Part shown: piece after piece, positions 25,076 to 33,361 of the stretch | How the letters are laid out: each line of letters begins with the position of its first letter | Position numbering within the stretch: the first letter of the stretch is position 1 | Assembly (NCBI RefSeq): GCF_003710825.1 | Contig: NZ_RHHQ01000015.1 | Span: forward strand, 145,299-209,298 | DNA length: 64,000 nucleotides | Direction of reading: 5' to 3' | Source: Brevibacillus fluminis | Lineage (GTDB): Bacteria > Bacillota > Bacilli > Brevibacillales > Brevibacillaceae | Translations under genes and position numbers: made by a program | Notes under the pieces: generated by a model | Databases searched by the model: none | Seen by the model: only the letters and a program-made list of their open reading frames with translations | What the model was told of the DNA's origin: nothing

Positions 25076-25862
25076 TGCCGTGCCCCTTCGTTTCTTGAGA
25101 AAGCTTGCCTTTCACATGCTTGAGCTGGGCAACGATGATGAAGCTGACGATGATTAACAGGAACCAGGAGCTGATTTTGCTCAGTGACACCAGCTGCCAG
25201 CCTTCATGCTGGTTGGGATACGTCCAGGCGCCGAACAGCGTCGCGATATTTTCGGCGATCCAGATGAAAAAGCCGATCAAAAAGAAGGACAACGCGAGCG
25301 GCATACGGAACGGTTCGCCGCGTACGATAAAATGTACGCGAGTGCGCAGAAAAATGACAAACATCAGCGCTGTCAAAATCCAGCGAAAATCGCCAATAAA
25401 GTGATGCGTGAAAAAATTCAAGTAAATCGCCGCTCCCAGCGGAACGGTGAACCAGGCGCGTGGCCATCCGGTAATCGACACGTCGAGACGGCGCCATGCC
25501 TGACACAGGTAGCTGGCCACGCTTGCATACATAAAGCCGCTGTAGAGCGGGACGCCGGCGATTTTGCTGTAGCCCGCATCTGGATAGCTCCACGAGCCCA
25601 TGTGCGTCTTGAACAGTTCCAACAGCAAGCCAATCAAGTGAAACAGTGTGATCACTTTCAGCTCGTCTTTCGTTTCCAGACCGCTTTTCACCATGAAAAT
25701 TTGCATGGCGAGACACCAGAGCAAAAGCAAATCGTACCGGGGAATGATAGGGTTATCAATTAGATGCGTCAGAGCCAGCGCAAGGAAAATGCTGACCGGA
25801 AACAAACAAGACATCGCTTCCTGGTAACCAAAATGGAGCAATAGCACAAATGCTCGCTTCAT
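25062..25862 (-). CDS. DUF817 family membrane protein (YoaT-like)
   Basis: 266 residues from ATG 25862 after AGGAGGATTCT. There are about eight hydrophobic helices. Conserved-looking stretches are ETKDELKVITLFHLIGLLLE, KTHMGSWSYPDAGYSKIAGV, PLYSGFMYASVASYLCQAWR and IAENIATLFGAWTYPNQHEG, which I recognise as the DUF817/YoaT family. Function is unknown; the conserved Glu/His/Trp/Tyr residues in or near the membrane suggest an enzyme or carrier. Its end overlaps the end of the LiaF-like gene by 14 nt on the other strand. Confidence 0.85.
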   Translation of the reverse strand: MKRAFVLLLHFGYQEAMSCLFPVSIFLALALTHLIDNPIIPRYDLLLLWCLAMQIFMVKSGLETKDELKVITLFHLIGLLLELFKTHMGSWSYPDAGYSKIAGVPLYSGFMYASVASYLCQAWRRLDVSITGWPRAWFTVPLGAAIYLNFFTHHFIGDFRWILTALMFVIFLRTRVHFIVRGEPFRMPLALSFFLIGFFIWIAENIATLFGAWTYPNQHEGWQLVSLSKISSWFLLIIVSFIIVAQLKHVKGKLSQETKGHGITTD

Positions 25863-26008
25863 AGAATCCTCCTGCAGAAAATGTCTTTGCCATTTTCATA
25901 CAAGACTGTTCCGATGTCAATTGAAAAAGGATATTGACTCTAGTTGTGTGAAAAATTACCATTTTCTTAAATGGTCTCTGACGACAACGGAAAGGAACGG
26001 TACCAGCG

Positions 26009-26581
26009 ATGAATGGGAGAATGATGTGGGCCTTTTGGTTGGCAGGAGCACTGATGGTAGCAGGCGGATGTTCATCCGTCAGCATTCCGACTGGCGACGG
26101 TGGCAAGGTGGAGGTAGCGAATGACGGCAGCAGCGTGAATGTGACCACAGCGGATGGCGGGCAAGGCACTGTGACAGTAAATGGCGATCAGAAAGGCGTC
26201 TCGTTCCAGGGGACGGACGCGCAGGGGAATAAATCCAGCTTGCAGATCGGGGAGGCTGGCTCGCTTCCGGACGGTTTGCCGAAAGAAATCCCGTTTCCCG
26301 ACAACGCGGTGATCACCGCTTCCATGGCAGCGGACAACAACGGGCAAAAGAGCTATACGGTGACGTTTGAAGTGGAACAGTCCATCGAGGATGTCACCAA
26401 GCTGTATCAAGGCTATCTCCAGTCCAACGGGTATGCCAATACCACCGAAACGAAAATGGCCGACCTGTCGATGCTGTCCGGCGATAAAGATGGTTATTCG
26501 CTCAGTGTGACGATTACAGCGGATGCAGAGAAAAAAGGCAGTGTGTCCGGGATGGTGGTCTACGGGGCGCTGAAGCAATAA
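26009..26581 (+). CDS. Putative secreted lipoprotein of unknown function
   Basis: 190 residues from ATG 26009, with in-frame ATGs at 26021 and 26024 also possible. A hydrophobic signal (MMWAFWLAGALMVAGGC) ends in a lipobox-like AGGC. A Gly/Val/Asn-rich spacer and a C-terminal domain of about 110 residues follow (LPKEIPFPDNAVITASMAA, YTVTFEVEQSIEDVTKLYQG, MVVYGALK). That domain looks like the small alpha-beta folds of cell-surface lipoproteins that carry a ...LYQ.YLQSNGY segment. No family is certain. Single gene with a strong terminator. Confidence 0.75.
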   Translation: MNGRMMWAFWLAGALMVAGGCSSVSIPTGDGGKVEVANDGSSVNVTTADGGQGTVTVNGDQKGVSFQGTDAQGNKSSLQIGEAGSLPDGLPKEIPFPDNAVITASMAADNNGQKSYTVTFEVEQSIEDVTKLYQGYLQSNGYANTTETKMADLSMLSGDKDGYSLSVTITADAEKKGSVSGMVVYGALKQ

Positions 26582-26598
26582 TACGGGGCTTTATTTCG

Positions 26599-26645
26599 AG
26601 CCGCATGTGTGAAGCGAGGGTGCTTGCACATGCGGCTTTTTGCGT
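26599..26645 (+). terminator. Terminator of the lipoprotein gene
   Basis: AGCCGCATGTG pairs with CACATGCGGCT, followed by a T run. It could also serve the convergent gene ending at 26665. Confidence 0.85.
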
Positions 26646-26664
26646 TGGCAGCAGAAGACGAGCG

Positions 26665-27183
26665 CTATCGTTTAGCAAAACTTTCGTTCAACAATGAAAG
26701 TTTTTGGCGGATCAACTCGGTGTCCATCGACTTTAGGTCTGTATAAGTGAGAGTGGAAGAGATTGTTTGCAGTGTCGCGATGTGTTTTCGCACTTTTTGT
26801 TCATATTGAGCTGTATCAACACCTACAGAAGATTGTTGGATATAGGTGCTTATGTCGGCAGCAGCTAACGAGAATTCATAGGAAATCGGGCCGAGAAGCG
26901 GTTCATCGAGAGCAAGCAAGGAAGTGAGATTGCGAAAAGCAGCGCCTGCAATTTCAACGGTCCGTACCAAATACAGAGCGCCTTTGATCGCATCCCCTTT
27001 CCGCTCATGGTAAAAAATCTCGTCCGTATAGGCGTTTACTGAACTTTGGAGCAAGGCGTAATCACTTGCCAAAAGCTCGATAAATTGCTGCCGGGCTTGC
27101 TCGCTTTTTTGAAAAAAGTAGCCATAGCTAAGAGAAGCGGAGAGAATCATGAGGAAAACGGATAACAGGAGTTTTTTGTTCAA
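26665..27183 (-). CDS. Secreted or membrane-anchored helical protein of unknown function
   Basis: 172 residues from TTG 27183 with AGGAGGGG upstream. An N-terminal hydrophobic segment (LLLSVFLMILSASLSYGYFF) acts as signal or anchor. The rest is predicted helical with heptad-like hydrophobics (SEQARQQFIELLASDYALLQ, HIATLQTISSTLTYTDLKS) and no cysteine. No family is recognised. It follows the membrane-protein gene at 27235 in the same direction by about 50 nt and may be co-transcribed. Confidence 0.7.
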   Translation of the reverse strand: MNKKLLLSVFLMILSASLSYGYFFQKSEQARQQFIELLASDYALLQSSVNAYTDEIFYHERKGDAIKGALYLVRTVEIAGAAFRNLTSLLALDEPLLGPISYEFSLAAADISTYIQQSSVGVDTAQYEQKVRKHIATLQTISSTLTYTDLKSMDTELIRQKLSLLNESFAKR

Positions 27184-27234
27184 AAAAAATCCCCTCCTAT
27201 TCAGTGATTGCAGCGCGCACTCTACCCGATCAAC

Positions 27235-27687
27235 TCACTCGCCTATCACGGCGCGATTCCCACCGCCGATCGCCTTCGCAGTGGCGATGGTCACAAATAC
27301 AGAAAGCAGGAATGTCAGCAGGTAGGGTACGGTGAAATACGGGATCGCCTCGGCGCTGACAAACATGAGGATGTTGGTCAAGGTTACAGGGCTGCCACCG
27401 AGGATGACGAACCAGGATCCGATTAGGAGAACCAGCACTTTTTCCATGACGGCCGGTATGAGACTGATCCATAGTGCGGCTTTTGACTTGCGGCTGCGAA
27501 CGGTTTTCCTGACGTAAATCCCGCCTATCACGTAAGGGACGACGACCATCACGATGCCCAGAGCGAGGCCGGAGACATCCCGGTGCACGTCAGTAGGCCA
27601 GCCGGTGACCAACGTATAAAGCCATGAAGCCAAAAATAGCGTGACGAAATAACAGCTTGTCACGACACACCAACCCGCAACGATCAT
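27235..27687 (-). CDS. Integral membrane protein of unknown function
   Basis: 150 residues, ATG 27687, with GAAGGAGGGGC upstream. Four hydrophobic helices (for example YFVTLFLASWLYTLVTGW, GLALGIVMVVVPYVIGGIYV, VLVLLIGSWFVILGG, TVPYLLTFLLSVFVTIATA) are joined by a short basic loop (RKTVRSRKSKA). No motif ties it to a known family. It lies between the Nudix gene (27713) and the secreted helical protein, all on the minus strand. Confidence 0.7.
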   Translation of the reverse strand: MIVAGWCVVTSCYFVTLFLASWLYTLVTGWPTDVHRDVSGLALGIVMVVVPYVIGGIYVRKTVRSRKSKAALWISLIPAVMEKVLVLLIGSWFVILGGSPVTLTNILMFVSAEAIPYFTVPYLLTFLLSVFVTIATAKAIGGGNRAVIGE

Positions 27688-27712
27688 CGCGAGCCCCTCC
27701 TTCTCTGGCTTG

Positions 27713-28189
27713 TTAGTGAACGCTTTCCTGCTCCTGCGATTTTCCGAATCGTTTGACCACTTCCTGCACGATCGGCCTTACGGGAGGGCTGATTTCATCC
27801 GGAAGGCGATCGATCTCGAAAAAGGCATAATTTATGCTCTCGTCATTGAGCTGGACCGTTCCCTCATAACGGTTGCATGTGAAAATCGCATCCACGACAT
27901 ACACCTCATCGCCGTGCGGATACACGTAGTGCATCCCCTTGCCTGAAAAAACACCGAACAAGGTCATTTCTTGCACCGTCAAACCGGTTTCTTCCAACGC
28001 TTCGCGCCGTGCGGTTTGTTCGAGCTGTTCGCCCAAATCCATCGTGCCGCCAGGGAAACACCAGCAATGATTATCGCTTCTTTGCAGCATCAGCACGCGT
28101 CCTGCTTCATCGAAAAAGAGTACGCCTGCACCGCAGATCAAAAGCGGCTTCGTTCCAATGAGCTTACGCATTTCTTTTACATATTCCAA
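27713..28189 (-). CDS. Nudix hydrolase
   Basis: 158 residues from TTG 28189, downstream of GGTGGTGA; an ATG occurs seven codons later. The Nudix box is intact: GTMDLGEQLEQTARREALEE followed by TGL, about residues 56-78, binding Mg and cleaving a nucleoside diphosphate linked to another group. The flanking WCFPGG is typical. Substrate is not predictable. The open frame extends upstream to 28315 but without a ribosome binding site. A second Nudix gene lies 0.6 kb away on the other strand. Confidence 0.9.
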   Translation of the reverse strand: MEYVKEMRKLIGTKPLLICGAGVLFFDEAGRVLMLQRSDNHCWCFPGGTMDLGEQLEQTARREALEETGLTVQEMTLFGVFSGKGMHYVYPHGDEVYVVDAIFTCNRYEGTVQLNDESINYAFFEIDRLPDEISPPVRPIVQEVVKRFGKSQEQESVH

Positions 28190-28328
28190 TCGATTTTCAC
28201 CACCGATAACGGATTGTTTTACAGTAAAACTTACTATACCATAATTTACTAGAAGGAACAGAGAATGGCTTTTGATGGGGCACAAATTTCCCAAGACGAT
28301 TGGAAAAAAATCCAAGGAGTGAACAGAT

Positions 28329-28730
28329 ATGTGGATTCCTTATGAAACAATACGAAAGCATCCAGCAGATTTCCGTATAACATACACGTTTTTCACCGAA
28401 GCGGAAGGAGGGCGAAAGAACCCAGTGTTTCAAGGGCTGCGCTGTGACTTTTCTTACGCTGGGGATGACGTACAAAAAGACGGGCTATTTGCGATTCACC
28501 CTGAATTTGAGGACAAAAATGGCGAGGTCATCATGGACAATACCATACCAGTCTCGGGAAAGGGTACAGCCCGTATGTGGATTCTATTTCCGGAAATGAG
28601 AAGGGAGGTTCATCTGGAGCGCATAAAGGTGGGCGTGAGAGGTTTTTTCATGGAAGGCCCAAGGAAAATCGCCAGCATCGAGGTCATTGAACTCGTTGGG
28701 CTGAGGGAAAATGCCCATTTGATTAAGTAA
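28329..28730 (+). CDS. Small protein resembling EF-Tu domain 3
   Basis: 133 residues, ATG 28329, preceded by CAAGGAGTG. The segment TYTFFTEAEGGRKNPVFQGL matches the EF-Tu domain 3 start (a T.EEGGR.TP...GYRPQF-like pattern), followed by TIPVSGKGTARMWILFP, MRREVHLERIKVGVRGFFME, and a closing IASIEVIELVGL. No GTPase domain is present. Stand-alone proteins with this barrel are found in Firmicutes and have no settled role; they may bind tRNA-like or protein partners (inference). It is followed after 28 nt by a Nudix gene in the same direction, so the two may form a unit. Confidence 0.65.
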   Translation: MWIPYETIRKHPADFRITYTFFTEAEGGRKNPVFQGLRCDFSYAGDDVQKDGLFAIHPEFEDKNGEVIMDNTIPVSGKGTARMWILFPEMRREVHLERIKVGVRGFFMEGPRKIASIEVIELVGLRENAHLIK

Positions 28731-28758
28731 AATTGATAAGTCGAAGGAGCTGTTGAAC

Positions 28759-29259
28759 ATGTCCATGTCGCCATATTATCGTGACCTCCGCCAAAAGCTT
28801 GGGAACCAATTGATTTTCGTGCCCGCCGTCGTTGCCGTCATCCGCAATGAAAATGATGAAATTCTATTTGGCCGCAAGCACAACGAGGAACAGTGGGGCA
28901 TAATCGCCGGGGCGATCGAGATCGGGGAGACACCGGCCGAAGCTTTGTGTAGAGAGGTTGGGGAGGAAACCGGCTTGCAGGTGATACCGGAAACCATCAT
29001 CGGAGTTTTTGGCGGGGAAGAGCAACGTTTTACTTATCCGAACGGACACCAAGTCGAGTACCTCACCATCGTCTTTTCCTGTACCGTCAAGGGGGGCGCT
29101 TTGCTGACGCAGTCCGAGGAGATGGGGGAGCTGCGCTATTTCTCCGAAAGGGAGCTTCCACCAATCGCTAACAAGTACCCACCCGATATTTTCAAAAAGG
29201 CGACAATGCTTGCCCAAAAGGCGCTGTTTGAAAAAGTGGATTCTCAAAATGGCAGTTGA
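28759..29259 (+). CDS. Nudix hydrolase
   Basis: 166 residues using ATG 28759, nine bases after AAGGAG; a TTG at 28753 is possible. The Nudix box is intact: GAIEIGETPAEALCREVGEE followed by TGL, about residues 51-73. The N-terminus (MSPYYRDLRQKLGNQLIF) and tail (ELPPIANKYPPDIFKKA) are typical of the ADP-ribose-pyrophosphatase-like Nudix proteins common in Bacillales. Substrate unknown. No terminator is obvious after it. Confidence 0.9.
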   Translation: MSMSPYYRDLRQKLGNQLIFVPAVVAVIRNENDEILFGRKHNEEQWGIIAGAIEIGETPAEALCREVGEETGLQVIPETIIGVFGGEEQRFTYPNGHQVEYLTIVFSCTVKGGALLTQSEEMGELRYFSERELPPIANKYPPDIFKKATMLAQKALFEKVDSQNGS

Positions 29260-29314
29260 CCAATTTTGTCTGGTTTTTCTTTACAAAATCAAAAGTGATC
29301 CGTTACAGTATAAC

Positions 29315-29332
29315 TAGTTAAACATTTAATTA
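29315..29332. promoter_or_regulatory. Putative MarR operator 1
   Basis: TAGTTAAACATTTAATTA lies 18 nt before the MarR ATG. It matches the reverse complement of the site at 29828 in 17 of 18 positions. Confidence 0.75.
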
Positions 29333-29350
29333 CTTGAGGTCGAAAACAAG

Positions 29351-29803
29351 ATGACAACGATTCAACAGTATGTGACCAACCTACCGCTAGAAACTGAAAC
29401 GTTTTTTGCACTTGTCGATACGACGGCTCGCCTTGTCGGTGTATCCGAAAAATATTGGCACCAGCAGGGGATAAACGGTGCGCGCATCCGGCTGCTTGTG
29501 GAGATCGCCAAGGAAGGGGGGACGATGTTGCCTTCTGTACTAGCCGAGCGAATCGGGGTGACACGAGCGAATATCAGCGTGCTGTTACATCCGTTGGAAC
29601 AGGGGGGGTACATTCGCAGTTCCGACCATCCGGAAGATGGGAGGAAGCGGCGCGTCGAATTAACAGAAGCGGGGGAAAAACTGTTATGGGACGTCCTGCC
29701 GGAAAATCGCAAAGTGGTTGCAGCGCAGATGACGGGGCTGGATGCTGCGGAGATGCACGAGCTGTTGCGTTTGTTTCGCAAATTGCAGCAAGGGATGGAG
29801 TGA
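29351..29803 (+). CDS. MarR-family transcriptional regulator
   Basis: 150 residues, ATG 29351. The winged helix is evident: GARIRLLVEIAKEGG, LAERIGVTRANISVLLHPLE, and the wing SSDHPEDGRKRRVELTEAGE. The N- and C-terminal helices would form the dimer. The palindrome at 29315 lies before it and a near-identical one at 29828 lies before the downstream gene, suggesting it represses both itself and the quinone-reductase-like gene. Ligand unknown; a phenolic or quinone would fit the partner gene (inference). Confidence 0.9.
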   Translation: MTTIQQYVTNLPLETETFFALVDTTARLVGVSEKYWHQQGINGARIRLLVEIAKEGGTMLPSVLAERIGVTRANISVLLHPLEQGGYIRSSDHPEDGRKRRVELTEAGEKLLWDVLPENRKVVAAQMTGLDAAEMHELLRLFRKLQQGME

Positions 29804-29827
29804 AAGCTGCTCCATCCGATGGACGAA

Positions 29828-29845
29828 TAGTTAAATGTTTAACTA
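29828..29845. promoter_or_regulatory. Putative MarR operator 2
   Basis: TAGTTAAATGTTTAACTA has perfect 8-bp inverted arms around a 2-nt centre and lies 22 nt before the start of the QorB-like gene. Confidence 0.8.
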
Positions 29846-29867
29846 AAAAGGAGAAAGGATTGGTAGC

Positions 29868-30680
29868 ATGCGGATTGCGATGACAGGAGCAACAGGGAAA
29901 TTGGGAGGACTGATTGCGAAGGAACTGCTTGAGCGGATTCCGGCATCTGATTTGATCGTAAGCGCACGCCAACCAAATGCTGCGGCTGCCTTAGCGGAAC
30001 GCGGTGTGGAAGTCAGGAAAGGCGATTTTGATGAACCTGTAACACTCGCCGATTCATTCACCGGGGCGACCAAACTTCTTTTGATCTCATCCTCCCACCG
30101 AGATGATGCGGTCCGGTTTCGGCAGCATCAGGCTGCGATTGCGGCAGCTCATCAGGCGGGAGTGAAAGAGATCGTCTATACCAGCATCGCGTTTCCTGAG
30201 AAGGGCAGGCTGCCGCTCCACCGCCTTCATTTGGCGACAGAGGAAGCGATTCGCGCATCCGGCATTGCGTATACGTTTTTGAGGAACGCCTACTACACGG
30301 AGCTGCTTCACTCCCTTAGGCTTCAGGAAGCTGTAGACAGCGGCATATTGACCAGTCCACCGGGGGAGTGGACGCTCACGATCGCAAGCCGGATTGATCT
30401 TGCCCAAGCGGCAGCAACGGTACTGACGGAAGACGGACATGTCAATCAAACGTATGAGCTGACAGCACCGCATGCGTGGGACTTAACTGACCTCGCAAAA
30501 GCGCTAAGCGAGGTGACGGGAATACAGATCGTCCATCAAGTGGATGCTGCGGAAAAAAACGAAATCTACGGACTGCTCGCGTATTCGGACACGCGTACGG
30601 TTTCCCCAGATTTGGCACGATTGGCCAAAAGGCCGCTGCGTACGCTCGTCGATGAAGTGAGGGGTATTTTGGGTGAATGA
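29868..30680 (+). CDS. NmrA/QorB-type NAD(P)H-binding oxidoreductase
   Basis: 270 residues, ATG 29868, after AAAAAGGAGAAAGG. A Rossmann start MTGATGKLGGLIAKELLERI is followed by LLLISSSHRDDAVRFRQHQ, VKEIVYTSIAFPEKG and YTFLRNAYYTELL. This is the atypical SDR pattern of QorB/YtfG-like NAD(P)H:quinone oxidoreductases. It forms a pair with the upstream MarR gene, with a shared operator sequence. A detoxification role is likely, substrate unknown. Confidence 0.88.
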   Translation: MRIAMTGATGKLGGLIAKELLERIPASDLIVSARQPNAAAALAERGVEVRKGDFDEPVTLADSFTGATKLLLISSSHRDDAVRFRQHQAAIAAAHQAGVKEIVYTSIAFPEKGRLPLHRLHLATEEAIRASGIAYTFLRNAYYTELLHSLRLQEAVDSGILTSPPGEWTLTIASRIDLAQAAATVLTEDGHVNQTYELTAPHAWDLTDLAKALSEVTGIQIVHQVDAAEKNEIYGLLAYSDTRTVSPDLARLAKRPLRTLVDEVRGILGE

Positions 30681-30682
30681 CC

Positions 30683-31225
30683 TTACGCATGCTCCTTTTC
30701 CTTACGCGGCCAGATGGTATAGCTGAAGCTGATCAAGAAGTCGATGCCCAGCAGTGTTGACCACCAACGCATGACATTGGATAGCTCTACGGTGCGGTCT
30801 ACATCGTTGACGATAACAATCATCCCCACCAAAAAAACGCAGCCGATAGCCCAAGCGAGCAGGTGAAGAAGCCAGCCGATGCGCTCCCGGCGCGCGTGCG
30901 CCCGCCCGTGTTTCACTTTCGGTACGGGCGCAGGACCTCCGGCGAAACGGTGGGCAAAACGCATATCCGCCCAACGAATCATGCGATGGCCATAGACGAT
31001 GGAAAAGCCGAGATACACGGCGGCGAGTCCATGGGCGAAGCTGGCGGTACCGCCTCGCAGCAGGTCGATGACAACCGTGATCAACAAGAGCAAATCAACT
31101 ACGGGTGTCAAATACAGCAGGAAACGACCGGTCTTTTTCAAGTGGAGCATATAGCGGAAAACCAAACCGGCCAAAATCAAGACCCAAAAGCCGACCTCGC
31201 AGCCAACGATGAGTGCAGGGATCAT
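30683..31225 (-). CDS. Integral membrane protein of unknown function
   Basis: 180 residues from ATG 31225, with AAAGGTGGCG upstream; the frame extends to 31387 but without support. About five hydrophobic helices are seen, with GHRMIRWADMRFAHRFAGG and the preceding TASFAHGLAAVYLGFSIVYG as the most distinctive blocks. From memory, similar proteins are common in actinobacteria; this is not verified. It is divergent from a TetR regulator, with promoter and repeat elements in the gap, so it is a likely target of that regulator. Confidence 0.7.
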   Translation of the reverse strand: MIPALIVGCEVGFWVLILAGLVFRYMLHLKKTGRFLLYLTPVVDLLLLITVVIDLLRGGTASFAHGLAAVYLGFSIVYGHRMIRWADMRFAHRFAGGPAPVPKVKHGRAHARRERIGWLLHLLAWAIGCVFLVGMIVIVNDVDRTVELSNVMRWWSTLLGIDFLISFSYTIWPRKEKEHA

Positions 31226-31316
31226 GAGTAGATTCGCCACCTTTGAAGGAAATTGGATGGTTGCTGCTCGTCGCACAAGGTTACGATTGAGCGGAACAAA
31301 GTCGTTTTTAAATAAT

Positions 31317-31368
31317 ACAATTGTGCCAAAAAGTATTATAGCACGTTTGTATGAAAAAACAATTGTGC
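31317..31368. promoter_or_regulatory. Divergent promoter region with ACAATTGTGC direct repeats
   Basis: ACAATTGTGC occurs at 31317-31326 and 31359-31368; each contains the palindrome ACAATTGT. A minus-strand promoter (TTGTTT, 16 nt, TATAAT at 31340-31335) for the membrane protein gene lies between and over the repeats. For the TetR gene, TTGTAT (31347-31352) and TACAAT (31369-31374) are spaced by 16 nt. Confidence 0.6.
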
Positions 31369-31380
31369 TACAATGGAGAC

Positions 31381-31980
31381 ATGCCAAAAATTGTCGATCA
31401 CCAGAAACGTAAAGAAGAACTAGCAGAAGCAGCTTGGCGCGTCATCCGCCGGGAAGGGATTGATGGCGTGTCGGTGAGGCGTGTCGCAGAAGAAGCGGGT
31501 ATGTCACTCGGCTCATTGCGGCACTATTTTGAGACGCAGTCACAGCTGCTTACTTTTTCCATGCGCATGGTGTCCGAGCGGGTGAACCAACGCATGACAC
31601 AGCTCCCGCTGACTAATGATCTGCGAACCGATATTGAACTGGTGATTGCCCAGCTTTTGCCGCTTGATGAGGAACGATGCGCGGAGGCGGAAGTGTGGCT
31701 CGCTTTTGCGGGCAAGGCGATCGTAGACCCGGAGATACATCGGTTGAGCCTAGACGTACATGACGAGCTGTTTGCGTCTTTTCGCAGGATGATTGGAATG
31801 CTCAAGCAACAAAAGCTGATCTCCGAGGTCATGGATCTTGATCTCGAAAGCAAGCGGCTTCATGCACTGATCGATGGCCTCGTTGTCCACCATGCTTCCT
31901 TTCCTGAGCGGCTCAGTAAGGAAGAAATGATCGGAATCGTTTCCAATCATCTTGACAGCCTTCTCCAGTGCAAAAATTGA
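31381..31980 (+). CDS. TetR/BetI-type transcriptional regulator
   Basis: 199 residues from ATG 31381 with GGAGAC just upstream; ten in-frame codons before it are unsupported. The N-terminal TetR helix-turn-helix is clear (EELAEAAWRVIRREGIDGVS, AEEAGMSLGSLRHYFETQSQ). The C-terminal ligand domain has the WLAFAGKAIVDPEIHRL block seen in BetI-like regulators. The possible -10 at 31369-31374 would place the transcript start at or near the ATG. The divergent membrane gene is the obvious target. Confidence 0.9.
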   Translation: MPKIVDHQKRKEELAEAAWRVIRREGIDGVSVRRVAEEAGMSLGSLRHYFETQSQLLTFSMRMVSERVNQRMTQLPLTNDLRTDIELVIAQLLPLDEERCAEAEVWLAFAGKAIVDPEIHRLSLDVHDELFASFRRMIGMLKQQKLISEVMDLDLESKRLHALIDGLVVHHASFPERLSKEEMIGIVSNHLDSLLQCKN

Positions 31981-32025
31981 AAAACGCATCAGCGAGCCCG
32001 ATGGCAGGAGCTGATGCGTTTTTTG
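31979..32025. terminator. Bidirectional terminator between the TetR gene and bdhA
   Basis: AAAACGCATCAGC (31981-31993) pairs with GCTGATGCGTTTTTT (32009-32023). Confidence 0.85.
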
Positions 32026-32054
32026 CGTTGAAGGGGTGGAGTGGATGATGCTCG

Positions 32055-33107
32055 CTATTGTTTCGGACTGACGAGGATTTTCACTTGGTTTTTTTCTTTC
32101 AGCAATGCTTCAAAACCATGTTCCACGACGTCATCCAGCTTGATCCGTTGCGTCACCAGCTTGTCGGCAGGGAAGAAGCCTTTTTCCATCAGGCTGATGA
32201 CTGCAGGGAACACATCGCGGTATCCGATGATACCGGTCATGCTCCGTTCCTTCATGACGATATGGTTTGGTTTGATCGGCGCTTCCCGTTCGAAAATACT
32301 GACGATCATGATTTGTCCGGCGATCTTGGTCGATTCGATCGCTTGGGTGAGAACAGGCGGTACGCCAGTTACCTCGAACGCGATGTCTGCGCCACCGTTT
32401 GTGCGACGATGAATCTCCTGTACGACGTCAAATTCTTTCGGGTCGAGGACGATTGCGCCAAGCTCCTCGGCTTTTTGTTTGCGCTCCGGTGACAGCTCTA
32501 CAGCGTAAATTTCTGCTGCACCGGATGCTTTCAAGGCTTCGATGACCAGGAGGCCGATCGGTCCGGCACCGAACACGACTGCCTTGTCACCGACTTTCAG
32601 CTTGCTCGAACGCACAGCATAAAGCGCGACAGCCGACGGTTCCACGAGCGCGCCTTGCTCAAAGGAGACGCTGTCCGGGATTTTGTGGACCATGTGTTCA
32701 TCGCAAGCGACATATTCCGAGAAGCCGCCACCGCCACCTGCAAGACCGAGGAAGCCCATTTTTTCGCAAAGGTTGTATTTGCCTTGGCTGCAAGCCGGGC
32801 ATGTCCCGCATGCAAAGACAGGTTCAACAACGACGCGGTCGCCCACCTTGATGGATGTAACGCCTTCGCCGATTTCCACTACTTGACCGGAAAATTCATG
32901 CCCCATCACGATCGGGGCTTTTTCGCCTGTGAGCGGATGTGAAGTGCCCTCCGGAATGAAAATTGGCCCTGCTACATATTCGTGCAGGTCACTTCCGCAA
33001 ATGCCGCACCATTCCACTTTGATCTTGACTTGGCCTTTGCCTGCTTGTGGTTCCGTAATCGTTTCCAAACGCAGGTCTTTTAAACCATGCCATCGCAATG
33101 CTTTCAT
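32055..33107 (-). CDS. bdhA: Zinc-dependent 2,3-butanediol dehydrogenase-type alcohol dehydrogenase
   Basis: 350 residues from ATG 33107, nine bases after AAGGAG; ATG 33116 lies inside that spacing. Medium-chain dehydrogenase: catalytic zinc ligands in CGICGSDLHEY and MGHEFSG, structural zinc loop CGTCPACSQGKYNLC, and NAD-binding GAGPIGLLVIEALKASGA. The overall pattern matches BdhA/YdjL (R,R)-butanediol dehydrogenases, which interconvert acetoin and 2,3-butanediol. A related polyol substrate is possible. A GGAAACGTTTCC palindrome sits just downstream of its promoter and a LacI-type regulator is divergent. Confidence 0.88.
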   Translation of the reverse strand: MKALRWHGLKDLRLETITEPQAGKGQVKIKVEWCGICGSDLHEYVAGPIFIPEGTSHPLTGEKAPIVMGHEFSGQVVEIGEGVTSIKVGDRVVVEPVFACGTCPACSQGKYNLCEKMGFLGLAGGGGGFSEYVACDEHMVHKIPDSVSFEQGALVEPSAVALYAVRSSKLKVGDKAVVFGAGPIGLLVIEALKASGAAEIYAVELSPERKQKAEELGAIVLDPKEFDVVQEIHRRTNGGADIAFEVTGVPPVLTQAIESTKIAGQIMIVSIFEREAPIKPNHIVMKERSMTGIIGYRDVFPAVISLMEKGFFPADKLVTQRIKLDDVVEHGFEALLKEKNQVKILVSPKQ

Positions 33108-33162
33108 ATTTGCCATCTCCTTGTTGGTTTCGGATAAAAAGAGGAATTCAGCAAGAAAAATA

Positions 33163-33174
33163 GGAAACGTTTCC
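33163..33174. promoter_or_regulatory. LacI-type operator in the bdhA leader
   Basis: GGAAACGTTTCC is a perfect palindrome centred on CG, as expected for LacI-family operators. It lies about 6 nt after the minus-strand -10 and would block bdhA transcription. Confidence 0.75.
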
Positions 33175-33179
33175 GGAAA

Positions 33180-33210
33180 ATAATATGTCATAAGTTTGAT
33201 ATCTTGTCAA
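33180..33210 (-). promoter_or_regulatory. Promoter of bdhA
   Basis: Minus strand: -35 TTGACA (33210-33205) and -10 CATATT (spacer 17) or TATTAT (33185-33180, spacer 19). Confidence 0.65.
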
Positions 33211-33361
33211 ACTGATTCATAAGTGTGAAAAATGAAAAAATCGGAAGCGTTTGGAAAAACGTTGGTTTCCTTAACGAACAAGAAGAAGTTCCTTGTGCCG
33301 AGTGTGGATCGATCTATTGAAACGACTGCCGAGTGGTCGTTTTCTATGAGACGGGATATGG

